Positions 1 through 8,114 of a stretch of 64,000 bases of DNA are shown here, in pieces. The notes under the pieces were generated by a model. It made no database searches. It saw only the letters and a list, made by a program, of their open reading frames with translations, and was not told the origin of the DNA. The DNA is taken from assembly GCF_025753795.1 (NCBI RefSeq), contig NZ_JAOWPS010000002.1, positions 876,501-940,500 of the forward strand. The letters run 5' to 3'. Each line of letters starts with the position of its first letter. Position 1 is the first letter of the stretch. The position numbers were made by a program, and so were the translations under genes. Source of the DNA: Mesorhizobium sp. YC-39 (GTDB lineage Bacteria > Pseudomonadota > Alphaproteobacteria > Rhizobiales > Rhizobiaceae).

Positions 1-498
1 GCGATGACGCTCGCCGACCGTATTGTGATCCTCAACAATTGCCGGATAGAGCAGATGGGAAGACCCGTCGATGTCTATGCACGTCCGGCGTCGCGGTTCG
101 TCGCGACCTTCGTCGGGTCTCCGGCGATGAACATTCTGCCTGTAACGGTTTCGGGCTCAGGCGACAGGCTCAATGCGCGCTTGACTGATGGATCGCTCGT
201 CGGACTTCCTGGTGCGCCGGTCAACATGGATTGGCGCGAACTCGGAGTGCGGTCGGAATCGCTGACTGTCGTCTCCGAGGGCAATGAAACATCCGCCACG
301 GCCACCGTTGTCGAGCGCCTTGGCGAGCGAACGCTCGTCTATGCGCGACTTGCGGATGGGACGCAGGTTACAGCACAAGATCGCGGGCTTTCGAGCGTCA
401 AACCGGGCGACGCCGTTCGGCTGAAGTTCGACACCACCGCCCTGCATCTCTTCGCCGCGGACGGATCGGCCTGGCACGCGCGCGCTGACGGGGCCTGA
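1..498 (+). CDS. Sugar ABC transporter ATP-binding protein, C-terminal part
   Basis: The reading frame is open from the first base, so the Walker A, signature and Walker B parts lie outside the window. What remains starts in the post-H-loop segment (AMTLADRIVILN) and continues into PVDVYARPASRFVATFVGSPAMN, the standard lead-in to the TOBE/MOI regulatory domain of MalK/UgpC-type ATPases. The protein energises carbohydrate uptake at the inner face of the membrane. It converges on the minus-strand permease genes that start 52 bases away, so it is probably the last gene of an operon to the left. It could still serve the neighbouring permeases, which have no ATPase gene of their own in view. Confidence 0.9.
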   Translation, partial: AMTLADRIVILNNCRIEQMGRPVDVYARPASRFVATFVGSPAMNILPVTVSGSGDRLNARLTDGSLVGLPGAPVNMDWRELGVRSESLTVVSEGNETSATATVVERLGERTLVYARLADGTQVTAQDRGLSSVKPGDAVRLKFDTTALHLFAADGSAWHARADGA

Positions 499-514
499 AC
501 CCGCCCGAGCGGGT
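499..514. terminator. GC hairpin between convergent genes
   Basis: Perfect inverted repeat ACCCGC-CCGA-GCGGGT starting one base after the ATPase stop, between two convergent genes. There is no T-tract on either side, so intrinsic termination is uncertain. Confidence 0.3.
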
Positions 515-550
515 CGCGCCCTCCGGCATTGCGGTGCGCTTGCGGGCGCT

Positions 551-1393
551 CTAGCCCTTGATACCGGCCGAGAGCGTTATCGCTTCGGTTACTCGGCGCT
601 GGAAGAAGAGGTAGGCCAGTGCCACGGGAAGGCCGGCCAGTACGGCTGCCGACAGCTGGCGCGCGTAGTAGACACCGAACGCGTCGTTGACCTGCGTGAT
701 GCCGACGGTGATCGTCATCATCTCGGTGCGGGTCACCGAGAGGAACGGCCACAAAAACGCGTTCCACGTCCAGATGAAGCAGACGATCGACAGCGCCGTC
801 GTCACCCCCCAGTTCATCGGCATGTAGACCTTGAAGAGGATCCCGAATTCAGACGCATTGTCCATGACCGCGGCCTCGCGGAAGTCCTTCGGGACCTGAT
901 CGAAGAACTGCTTGTACACGATGATGATGACGGGGTGGATAAGCTGCGGCAACATGATTCCGGCCCAGCTGTTGAGCAGGCCAAGGTTGGCGACCAGTAC
1001 GAAATGATTGATGATCAGCGCTGAAATCGGCACCATGAAGGAGGCGAGGATCAGCCACCACAGCGCGATCCGCCCCGGGAACCGCAACTGCGAGATCGCG
1101 TAGCCGCACAGCATCGAGATGAAGATGGTGATGACCGTTACGCCGACCGCGACCGCCACCGAATTGATGTACCAGGTGCCGATCTGTGTGGTGGTCAGGG
1201 CAGCAATATAGTTCTCCAGCGTCGGTGTCTCGGGCCAGAGTTCGATGTAAGGCCGGACGACCTCGTCGTCCGGTTTGAGCGATGAGATCACACCCCAATA
1301 GAGCGGGAACGCCCATAGGATCGCCCAGACGAGCGTCAATGCCGTGATTATCCCGCCCCAAAAATTCCAGCGCTGCGCGGCCATGGCGTTCAT
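551..1393 (-). CDS. Carbohydrate ABC transporter permease (MalG/LacG type)
   Basis: A 280-residue inner-membrane permease of the binding-protein-dependent (MetI-like) family. About six hydrophobic segments are visible, and the cytoplasmic EAA loop is present (FREAAVMDNASEFGILFKVYMP). The start ATG at 1393 overlaps the stop of the upstream permease in an ATGA junction, so the two are translationally coupled. A much longer open frame runs back to 2128, but that N-terminal part is out of frame with the real upstream permease and is spurious. It pairs with the MalF-type permease to import the ligand of the binding protein at 2335-3609. The arabinofuranosidase next door suggests an arabinoside or arabinose oligomer; the substrate is an inference. 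Confidence 0.93.
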   Translation of the reverse strand: MNAMAAQRWNFWGGIITALTLVWAILWAFPLYWGVISSLKPDDEVVRPYIELWPETPTLENYIAALTTTQIGTWYINSVAVAVGVTVITIFISMLCGYAISQLRFPGRIALWWLILASFMVPISALIINHFVLVANLGLLNSWAGIMLPQLIHPVIIIVYKQFFDQVPKDFREAAVMDNASEFGILFKVYMPMNWGVTTALSIVCFIWTWNAFLWPFLSVTRTEMMTITVGITQVNDAFGVYYARQLSAAVLAGLPVALAYLFFQRRVTEAITLSAGIKG

Positions 1394-2274
1394 CGGCGCC
1401 GCCTTTCGGCGAACCGGAGCAATTGGAATTGCAGGACCGAGACGACGACCACGAGCACGAAGAGGGTGACGGCGACAGCCGCCGCCCTGCCTCCCTGGTT
1501 CTGCTGGAAGGCCTTCTGGAAGACGTAGTAGACGAGCACCATATTGTCGTTCGGCCGGCCGCCGATCGAGAACAGATAGACCTGATCGAAGATCTTGAGC
1601 TGCAGGATGAGCTGGATGGTTAGTACCAGCGAGGTGATCGGCCATAGCAGTGGCCAGGTGATACGCCGGAACGTGGTCCATCGCGTCGAGTTGTCGAGCG
1701 CCGCGGCTTCGTAGATCTCCGCTGATATGGACCGCAGTCCGGCGAGGAAGAGTAGGATCGAGAAACCCGCGGTCCACCAGATCGTCACCCCGGCCACCGC
1801 CGGCAAGAACCAGACGCGCGACTTGAATACCGGGACGCGCGAGATTCCCAGCCAGTCCAGCACATGCATCGCGATCCCGAACTGGAAATTCAGCGTCCAA
1901 TCCCAGATCAGATAAACTACGGACACCGGCAGGATATAGGGCAGGAAGAACAGCGCCAGCACGATCGCCTGGAACCGTCCCTTGAGGCGCGATACGCCAA
2001 GCGCGATCAACAGGGCGATGAGCGTCCCGGGGACAACCGTCATCAGCACGAAGTAAGCGGTGTTCCAGACCGCGCGCCGGAACATCGGGTCGTTGTCGAG
2101 CCGCAGGTAGTTGTCGAGACCAACCCACCGACCCGCGCCGATCAGCGGCGCATCGGTGAAGGAGATGCGAAACATCTGGACCGTCGGATAGACGAACGCC
2201 AGCAAGTAGATCGCCAGGAAGGGGGCGACCAGCACCAGCGCGACGAGACGTTCAGTGCGGGAGTTGCGAAGCAT
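1390..2274 (-). CDS. Sugar ABC transporter permease (MalF/UgpA type)
   Basis: A 294-residue permease with an N-terminal membrane anchor (LVALVLVAPFLAIYLLAFVY) and about six transmembrane segments. Its EAA loop is EIYEAAALDNSTRWTTFRRITWP. Family members form the heterodimeric channel with a MalG-type partner, here the overlapping gene at 551-1393. It follows the binding-protein gene after a 60-base gap that contains a perfect hairpin. The protein length and the order binding protein, MalF, MalG are typical of CUT1 sugar importers. Confidence 0.94.
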   Translation of the reverse strand: MLRNSRTERLVALVLVAPFLAIYLLAFVYPTVQMFRISFTDAPLIGAGRWVGLDNYLRLDNDPMFRRAVWNTAYFVLMTVVPGTLIALLIALGVSRLKGRFQAIVLALFFLPYILPVSVVYLIWDWTLNFQFGIAMHVLDWLGISRVPVFKSRVWFLPAVAGVTIWWTAGFSILLFLAGLRSISAEIYEAAALDNSTRWTTFRRITWPLLWPITSLVLTIQLILQLKIFDQVYLFSIGGRPNDNMVLVYYVFQKAFQQNQGGRAAAVAVTLFVLVVVVSVLQFQLLRFAERRRR

Positions 2275-2291
2275 GGCTCGTCCTAAGATAT

Positions 2292-2326
2292 GGCTGGGAC
2301 CGCCCTAGGCAGAACAAGTCCCAGCC
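2292..2326 (-). other. Intercistronic hairpin after the binding-protein gene
   Basis: Nine-base perfect inverted repeat (GGCTGGGAC at 2292-2300, GTCCCAGCC at 2318-2326) in the gap between binding-protein and permease genes. Such hairpins commonly protect the upstream message so that binding protein exceeds permease. This role is inferred from position. Confidence 0.55.
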
Positions 2327-2334
2327 TTTGAGCC

Positions 2335-3609
2335 TTACATGCTGTTCAGCTCTTCCTTGATGGATTTCACCGCCTCGCCCGGGTCCATCTCTCCGTTGAG
2401 GGTCGGCACGAAATAATTGGACATGATGTCGAAGATCGGCCCGGCGACACCGGCCTTGGGCGACCTCGGATCGAAGATCATGTTGGCCGTCAGCGTCGAG
2501 TAGGTCGCGTTGGGCTCCATTGCCTTGTATTCTGCCGTCTCAGTGACCGGCTTGTATGCAGGGATGTGGCCCGCCGTAGCCCAGAACAGCGAGTGCTTGT
2601 CCATCCATGAGATCACCTCAAGAACGGCCGCACGCTTTTCCGCGCTGATCTCCTTGCCCTTGTTCTTCGGGATTGCGAACGAGTGGCTGTCCGCATAGGT
2701 GCATGGCTTGTCGAAGATCACCGGGATCTCGACGGCGCCCCAGTCGAACAGCTTGCCTTGCTTGGCGAGGTCGGTCATCGTGGGAACTTCCCAGACGCCG
2801 TTGATCATCATTGCGGCCTTGCCCGAGGTGAAGAGGGCGACGGTTGCGGGATAGTCCGTATAGGTCGACTGCAGCCCTGCCTTCGTCCACCCTTGCAGAA
2901 CCGCCAGCGCCTTCGCCAGCTTTTCTGCATTGTCGCCGGCGAGGAACTCGTTGCCCGTCAGAAGCTCGCCGCCTTGCTGGCACACAAGCGAATAAATGGT
3001 GCGGTACATGAAGTTGCCGTCGGCGGTGACGCTGCCCAACGGGAACTCGACCCCGGCGTCCTTCAACTTCTGCAGTGTCGCGGTGAAGTCCTCCTTGTTG
3101 CCCATGCCCACTGGACGGCCGTCGCCGCCGAGCACGCCTGCCTTCTTCAGGAGGTCGCGATTGTAGTACAGGACGATTGGATGGGTATCGAGCGGCACCG
3201 CGTATTGCTTGCCGTCGACGGTCACGGCGTTCATGGTCGTCTGGGCGAAATCCGAGGCCGAGAGGCCCATCTTGCTCATGTCGTCGGCGGTGATTTCTTC
3301 GAGAATGTCCTGGCTCACCGCCAAGGGGATGCGGCTGGCATGATAGGTCATGACGTCTGCCGCCTCACCGACGGCGGCCGAGGTCTGCACCTTCGCGTAG
3401 AAGGGCGTGCCCCACTCCAGCGTCGTGGCGTCGATCTTGATCTTGCCGGCGTGGGCGGCGTTGAAATCGGTGATCATCTGCTTCATGCGCACACCGTCAC
3501 CGCCGCCGAGGAAATCCCACCATATGACGGTTTCTTCGGCCTGGGCCGCGACGGCCCAGAATCCTCCGGCCGCAACCACCGCTATGGCCATCATCCTGCG
3601 AAAGTTCAT
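2335..3609 (-). CDS. Sugar ABC transporter substrate-binding protein (family 1)
   Basis: A 424-residue periplasmic binding protein. A Sec signal peptide (positively charged NFRR, hydrophobic core, AQA-EE cleavage region near residue 24) precedes a family 1 solute-binding fold starting TVIWWDFLGGGDG. The ATG at 3609 has a good ribosome site (GGGAGGA). It is the first gene of the transport operon 3609 to 551 and is separated from the arabinofuranosidase gene by a 114-base gap carrying a 19-bp dyad. The neighbouring GH51 enzyme suggests that the ligand is an arabinose-containing sugar, but the sequence does not fix this. Confidence 0.92.
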   Translation of the reverse strand: MNFRRMMAIAVVAAGGFWAVAAQAEETVIWWDFLGGGDGVRMKQMITDFNAAHAGKIKIDATTLEWGTPFYAKVQTSAAVGEAADVMTYHASRIPLAVSQDILEEITADDMSKMGLSASDFAQTTMNAVTVDGKQYAVPLDTHPIVLYYNRDLLKKAGVLGGDGRPVGMGNKEDFTATLQKLKDAGVEFPLGSVTADGNFMYRTIYSLVCQQGGELLTGNEFLAGDNAEKLAKALAVLQGWTKAGLQSTYTDYPATVALFTSGKAAMMINGVWEVPTMTDLAKQGKLFDWGAVEIPVIFDKPCTYADSHSFAIPKNKGKEISAEKRAAVLEVISWMDKHSLFWATAGHIPAYKPVTETAEYKAMEPNATYSTLTANMIFDPRSPKAGVAGPIFDIMSNYFVPTLNGEMDPGEAVKSIKEELNSM

Positions 3610-3700
3610 CTCAGCTTCCTCCCGAGTACGGCGGTTAGATCCGCCTTGAACGTTTCAATGCTACACCAAACCAAACCGCCTGCAACGGATTTTACGGTAT

Positions 3701-3719
3701 ATATCTGATAGTCAGATAT
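3701..3719. promoter_or_regulatory. Palindromic operator candidate
   Basis: Perfect dyad ATATCTGA-TAG-TCAGATAT, 92 bases upstream of the binding-protein start and just past the arabinofuranosidase stop. A related 19-bp element lies upstream of the ArsR-type gene at 6290-6308. It is probably bound by that regulator. Confidence 0.6.
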
Positions 3720-3723
3720 TAAC

Positions 3724-5229
3724 TCAGAGTGTCACACGCACCATCGAGTAGGAATGCGGCGGCAAGGTCAGCGTCATTCCCTTGCTGCTGAGCGCTGCCC
3801 CGTTGCCTTTGACCGGTGATACGTTGTCCGGCGCGTCCTTCGTGTTGCAGGCCTCGAGATCGTCATGACGGATGATCGTGTGCTCGATGGACTTGGCGGC
3901 GAACCGCTCGAGGGCGACGTCGGCCTCGAGCGTCTCGGACCCATGCCGGTTGATTGCGAAGAAGGTCAGCGTGCCGGCGTTCGAATCGTGCACGCCTGCA
4001 ATGTCGAGCCATGGCACCTTGTCGGCCGCGGCCGCGTCATAGGTAGGCACCTCGACCGCGAGCTGCAGAGCGGTGCCGCGGCCGTGCTTGGAGGCCAGCA
4101 TAAAAGGCCAGTAGATCGTCTGCCGCCAGGCGCCGCCGCCGGGATCGGTCATGATCGGCGCGATAACGTTCACCAGCTGCGCAATGCAGGCGATGCGAAC
4201 AATATCCGACCGGCGGATGAAGGTATTGATGATGCAGCCGACCTGCAGCACGTCCTCGAAATTGTAGATGTCTTCCAGAAGCCTGGGCGCTTCCGGCCAG
4301 TCCCAGCCGCGCATACGCTCGGCGTCCCGCTTGCGCTGATGGTACCAGACGTTCCACTCGTCGAAAGAGATCTTCACGTCCCGCTTCGAGCGGGTCTTGG
4401 CCTTCACGTAGTCGATGATGCCCGCGACCGTGCCAATGTAGCGGTCGAGCTTGGCCGGAAGAGCGAGATATTCGGCCGTATTCTTCTCGTAGTTCTCGAA
4501 ATACATGTGGAGAGAGATGTAGTCGACCTGCTCGTAGGTCGCTTCCAACACGGTTGCTTCCCACTGCGGATAGGTCGGCATGTTGGAATGCGACGAGCCG
4601 CAGACGACAAGTTCCACCGTCGGGTCGAGGCCGCGCAGCGCCTTGGCGGTCTCGTTGGCGAGATGGCCGTATTCGCCCGCCGACTTGTGGCCAACCTGCC
4701 AAGGACCGTCCATTTCATTGCCGAGACACCAGAGGCGGCAGTTCCAGGGTTGCGCGCGTCCGTTCTTGGCCCTGAGGTCGGACCAGTAGCTGCCGCCCGG
4801 GTGGTTGACGTATTCAACGAAGGCCCGCGCCTCGTCGAGGCCGCGGGAACCGAGATTGACCGCAAGCATCATCTCGGTGCCGGCTTTTTCGGCCCAGTCG
4901 GCGAATTCGTGGATTCCAACCAGGTTCGGCTCCGTGGTGCGCCAGGCAAGATCGAGCCGCCGCGGGCGGTTCTCCTTTGGGCCTATGCCGTCTTCCCAAT
5001 TGTAGGCGGACACGAAGTTGCCACCCGGGTAACGGCAGATCGGAGTGTCGAGCGCACGCACCAACTCGATCACGTCCTTGCGCATCCCTTTTGCGTCCGC
5101 TTGCGGATGTCCGGGCTCGTAGATGCCCGTATAGATCGCCCGGCCAAGATGCTCGAGAAACGAGCCGTAAAGACGTTTGTCGATATCCGCGACGGCATAG
5201 GCCGCGTTCGCCGTGACTCTGGCCTTCAT
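3724..5229 (-). CDS. abfA: Alpha-N-arabinofuranosidase, GH51
   Basis: A 501-residue retaining glycosidase that releases terminal alpha-L-arabinofuranose from arabinosides or arabinan fragments. No signal peptide is present, so it acts in the cytoplasm on imported oligomers. The fold begins with KRLYGSFLEHLGRAIYTGIY. The GH51 acid/base is Glu172 in CLGNEMDGPWQ and the nucleophile is Glu291 in SFDEWNVWY, almost the same positions as in characterised bacterial GH51 enzymes. The ATG at 5229 is preferred over an upstream GTG at 5241 because GGGAGGG lies directly before it. It lies between the ArsR-type regulator and the sugar importer on the same strand, which links uptake and hydrolysis. Confidence 0.95.
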   Translation of the reverse strand: MKARVTANAAYAVADIDKRLYGSFLEHLGRAIYTGIYEPGHPQADAKGMRKDVIELVRALDTPICRYPGGNFVSAYNWEDGIGPKENRPRRLDLAWRTTEPNLVGIHEFADWAEKAGTEMMLAVNLGSRGLDEARAFVEYVNHPGGSYWSDLRAKNGRAQPWNCRLWCLGNEMDGPWQVGHKSAGEYGHLANETAKALRGLDPTVELVVCGSSHSNMPTYPQWEATVLEATYEQVDYISLHMYFENYEKNTAEYLALPAKLDRYIGTVAGIIDYVKAKTRSKRDVKISFDEWNVWYHQRKRDAERMRGWDWPEAPRLLEDIYNFEDVLQVGCIINTFIRRSDIVRIACIAQLVNVIAPIMTDPGGGAWRQTIYWPFMLASKHGRGTALQLAVEVPTYDAAAADKVPWLDIAGVHDSNAGTLTFFAINRHGSETLEADVALERFAAKSIEHTIIRHDDLEACNTKDAPDNVSPVKGNGAALSSKGMTLTLPPHSYSMVRVTL

Positions 5230-5333
5230 GATCCCTCCCACTGCGGACTATCAATCCGACTTTCCGGTCTATATCCGGGTCGCGGGTCAGTTAAGGGCGG
5301 AGTTCGTTCGCCCGTCAAGGGCCTAACATGCTC

Positions 5334-6260
5334 TCAAGCCTTCAGCAGGCGCAGAACGATGTCGTTGCTGTAATTGCCGAAGCCGCTGCCGAAGATGTTT
5401 ATGCCGCCGGGGTGCCGCGCATCTTCCTTCACGCCGATTCGTATCCGGATCGAGCGGTGCCGCTCGAGCTCCAGATCAGTCAGCGAGCATTTGGAAACCT
5501 TGTCATTGTTGCGATAGGTGCCGTTGTTCGTGACGCGCCAGTGTGCGAGATCACCATACTGCGATCCGGCCAGCTTCCACCAGCCGGGCGTATGCTTGCC
5601 GCGCTTGTCGCCATAGTCGGCCGGCGCCGTCCAGGTATCTATCTCGTGTCCGTTGATCGCGACCGTGATGTCCGATGGCCAATCCTTCGATGTGCCCGGC
5701 ACCTCGGACGAAAGCTCCATCGCCAGTTCCAACCCTCCGACTTTGGCATTGGCAAGCGTCGCATTGTTGGGAAACTGGTATTCGACGAAGCCGCGCGTGA
5801 ACCACAGCAGCCCGGCCCGCATACGGTCAGGATCGAGGAAGGTGTCGGGCACATCGAGAAGTCCGATGACGCCGTCCTTTGAACACAGGCCGCAGGGAGC
5901 GGAAACTTCGCATCTTGTATAGAGTCCAAGCGGCATCGCCACTTCTATGACGCCGAGATCCTGAGCCGGGGTGCGGTCCTTAAAGACAACAACCAACTCG
6001 GAGAAGGTCGAATAGCAGACCTTCTGGCTTCCCTTGCGCGCCTTCTGTGATTTCGTCTCGATCAAACCGACATCGACAAGAACCTGGATGTTTGCGGAAA
6101 TTGTCGATTGCGGAAGACCCAGTTCTTCGGCCACTTGATTGACGTTTTTCGGCCCCTTGCGGTGCAGCAGATCGAGAATCCGGACCCGGACCTCGCTCGC
6201 GAGGCTCTTCAACAAGTCAAGCCGCTCAAGCGGATCGACAACCATGATTTCATTCGACAT
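5334..6260 (-). CDS. ArsR-type winged-helix regulator with large C-terminal domain
   Basis: A protein of about 308 residues. Residues 1-85 form an ArsR/SmtB-like winged helix (SEVRVRILDLLHRKGPKNVNQVAEELGLPQSTISANIQVL). The rest is a roughly 220-residue domain not found in metal-sensing ArsR proteins. It holds a cysteine cluster (RCEVSAPCGLCS) and many aromatic residues (GWWKLAGSQYGDLAHW), suggesting a carbohydrate-sensing beta-rich domain; that reading is inference. It precedes the arabinofuranosidase and transporter genes on the same strand and is probably their local regulator. ATG 6260 is chosen; a GTG at 6272 is in frame. A dyad related to that at 3701 lies 30 bases upstream. Confidence 0.85.
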   Translation of the reverse strand: MSNEIMVVDPLERLDLLKSLASEVRVRILDLLHRKGPKNVNQVAEELGLPQSTISANIQVLVDVGLIETKSQKARKGSQKVCYSTFSELVVVFKDRTPAQDLGVIEVAMPLGLYTRCEVSAPCGLCSKDGVIGLLDVPDTFLDPDRMRAGLLWFTRGFVEYQFPNNATLANAKVGGLELAMELSSEVPGTSKDWPSDITVAINGHEIDTWTAPADYGDKRGKHTPGWWKLAGSQYGDLAHWRVTNNGTYRNNDKVSKCSLTDLELERHRSIRIRIGVKEDARHPGGINIFGSGFGNYSNDIVLRLLKA

Positions 6261-6289
6261 ATGGCCCCGCACTCGTCACACGGGGTTAT

Positions 6290-6308
6290 GTATCAGCAGA
6301 TCAGATAC
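6290..6308. promoter_or_regulatory. Degenerate copy of the 19-bp dyad upstream of the regulator
   Basis: GTATCAGCAGATCAGATAC has the same 19-bp span as the perfect dyad at 3701-3719 and an intact right half (TCAGATA). It lies 30 bases before the regulator start, consistent with autoregulation. Confidence 0.45.
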
Positions 6309-6574
6309 AAATAAAGACGGTGGCGTTATGAATTGAACCGCATGGTCCCGCCCGAAGACGCCGGCTGGAGGCTTGCAACGGCGCGATTCGAAGATCTGTC
6401 ATGAGATTTAGTACGGAATTAGTACGGCAATTGCGTCGTATTCGATCTGGCTCGATCTGTCGGTTTGTCTACGCTATCATGGCTGCGCAATACGAAAACC
6501 ACAACAACTTGAATACGTTAGAACCAACGGAATCGTACAACGACCGGCATTGGGAAACAACAGGAAACGGCGTC

Positions 6575-6626
6575 TGACAAATTCCTAATCTGTAGGTCAC
6601 AGGTTCGATTCCTGTCGGGACCACCA
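6575..6626 (+). other. 3' fragment of a tRNA, Arg(CCT)-like; candidate attachment site
   Basis: This stretch reads like the 3' half of a tRNA: anticodon loop TTCCTAA, a five-base variable loop, T arm ACAGG-TTCGATT-CCTGT, then CGGGACC-A-CCA. The loop gives anticodon CCT (arginine). The expected 5' acceptor strand and D arm are missing from the preceding 60 bases, so it is not a functional tRNA. Such 3' halves are left where integrative elements recombine into tRNA genes. No integrase is present in the window. The rest of 6309-6869 shows no convincing gene, only a short direct repeat (TAGTACGG twice near 6408-6427). Confidence 0.6.
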
Positions 6627-6869
6627 CTCGGCAGCAGCAGGCATAGCATAGACGGCTGGTTCGAAATTCGGTCGACATTTCCTTGAGTTAGCCAGAGTCA
6701 CCCTCTGAACTTTCGAACATGTCAGGCGATTGCGCTGCGATGGCCGTCGCGGCCATATTGAGGTTCTGAATGGTACCACTGTCACGCCGTAGGCCTGTTG
6801 GGTGGGCATTTGCTTTTAGGGCAGGCAGGTATAGGACTTTACCGATCCTGAGGTGCCTCCTTGCTGTCG

Positions 6870-7857
6870 ATGCCTTCAAAAGACCCGCTCGTCCTTTTTT
6901 ATACGACATTCTTCAGCAAGCCCGTCGACATCGCATCCATTCATTGTGACTTTCCGGGGCAGTGGACGCTGGACAAGCGCCGGATCGCCGAGGCGGCGGC
7001 GGTCGTCTTCCACATCCCGAATTTTCGCGAGATCGGCGACGCCTGGAAATATCCCCGCCAGTTTAGCCTGGTCGATGGAGAGCCGTTCAAATTACAAGCG
7101 GATCTCCGATCCGAAGATCATGCGGCACTTCGACTTCACGATGACGCATGAACGCAGCTCCGATATCTGGGCGCCTTATCTGCCACGCGCTCCCTGGTGG
7201 GAAGAGGTTCGCGCAACGCCGATCGTGGCGAAGACGGAAGCGGCCCCGGCCGTACTCTTCCAATCGGCTCGCTTGAACTATAGCGGGCGCGTCGACTTCG
7301 TGCAGGAGCTTTCCCGCCACATCAAGATCGATTCCTACGGCCGGCATTTTCGCAACCGAACGATGGAAGGTCCCGATCTTGGCAGGAAGACGAAGATCGA
7401 CACCGTTGCGCGCTACAAGTTCTGCCTTGCTTTGGAGAACTCCAGCGAGACGGACTATGTCACGGAAAAGCTCTTCGATGCGTTCAAGGCCGGCTCGGTG
7501 CCGGTCTATCTCGGCGCCCCGAATGTCGACGAATTCGTGCCAGCAGGTTCTTACATCAACGCGGCTGATTTCAGCAGCCCTGCCGAGCTGGCGGCGTATC
7601 TGCGGCATCTGATCGATACGCCGGATGCCTACGAGGCGTATTTCGCCTGGCGGTCAAAGCCGCTGCCTGACGATCTCGCTCAGCGCTTGCAAGAACTGGA
7701 ATCGCCCGTCTTCTGTCGGCTGATGACATTTGTGCGGCAGCGGCTGGAAGATCATCCACTCCAACCTGGCGGGCGGCCTCGGCTTCCTTTGGTCCCAGGT
7801 CCTATATCAGCACGCGGCTGCGCAAATGGAGGAAGAAGGTTCCGAGCTGAGGGCTGA
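6870..7857 (+). pseudogene. GT10 alpha-1,3-fucosyltransferase-like gene, frameshifted
   Basis: Two overlapping frames together encode one glycosyltransferase family 10 protein. The first (from ATG 6870) gives KDPLVLFYTTFFSKPVD through GDAWKYP. The second continues with SLAWSMESRSNYKRISDP and carries the family signature LENSSETDYVTEKLFDAF, then GSVPVYLGAPNVDEFVP. GT10 enzymes transfer fucose from GDP-fucose to N-acetylglucosamine-type acceptors, often on surface glycans. The frame changes between about 7053 and 7066, equivalent to one extra base or two missing ones. This is either real inactivation or a sequence error. The C-terminal tail after residue 300 looks unrelated to the family. No other glycan gene is nearby. 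Confidence 0.75.
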
Positions 7858-7950
7858 GCAGAGCGCTGGTCGATCCACCCAGCCATGGTTTCGACGGGAA
7901 TCTCGCCGGCGCTGACCGGCAGCGTACGCCTCTCGGGGCGAATACGGCTT

Positions 7951-8012
7951 GCGTTTTTCGCGTCAACTAATAAATTTACGCATGAAATAATTTACTAGTA
8001 CGCGTTAAAACT
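7951..8012. promoter_or_regulatory. AT-rich region upstream of lacI-type gene with operator-like words
   Basis: The region contains TCGCGTCAAC (complement of GTTGACGCGA) at 7959-7968 and TACGCGTTAAAA near 8000. Both resemble the TTGACGCG...TAAA core of the repeats at 11360-11412 and 21004-21056. It may be an autoregulatory site of the LacI-type protein. Nothing else stands out in 7858-8114. Confidence 0.35.
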
Positions 8013-8114
8013 AGCAAACTTGTCTGTAAAATTTCGCCTTGCAGTTGCACGCCAGCTCACCGTATGTAGGAGCCGGGTAGCGCATGGAACCAGGTCCATG
8101 ACGCGAGGGTTTGA

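Noticed and set aside
551..2128. A 525-codon minus-strand frame
   Set aside because: Only the part from 1393 downward has permease features; the rest is out of frame with the real MalF-type gene at 1390-2274.
3865..5373. A long plus-strand frame across the arabinofuranosidase gene
   Set aside because: It is a GC-driven shadow with no domain; the opposite strand encodes a complete GH51 enzyme with catalytic residues.
6469..6678. Minus-strand frame reading GIEPVTYRLGICQT, which looks like a small protein
   Set aside because: It is the antisense translation of the tRNA 3' fragment, a well-known source of false gene calls.
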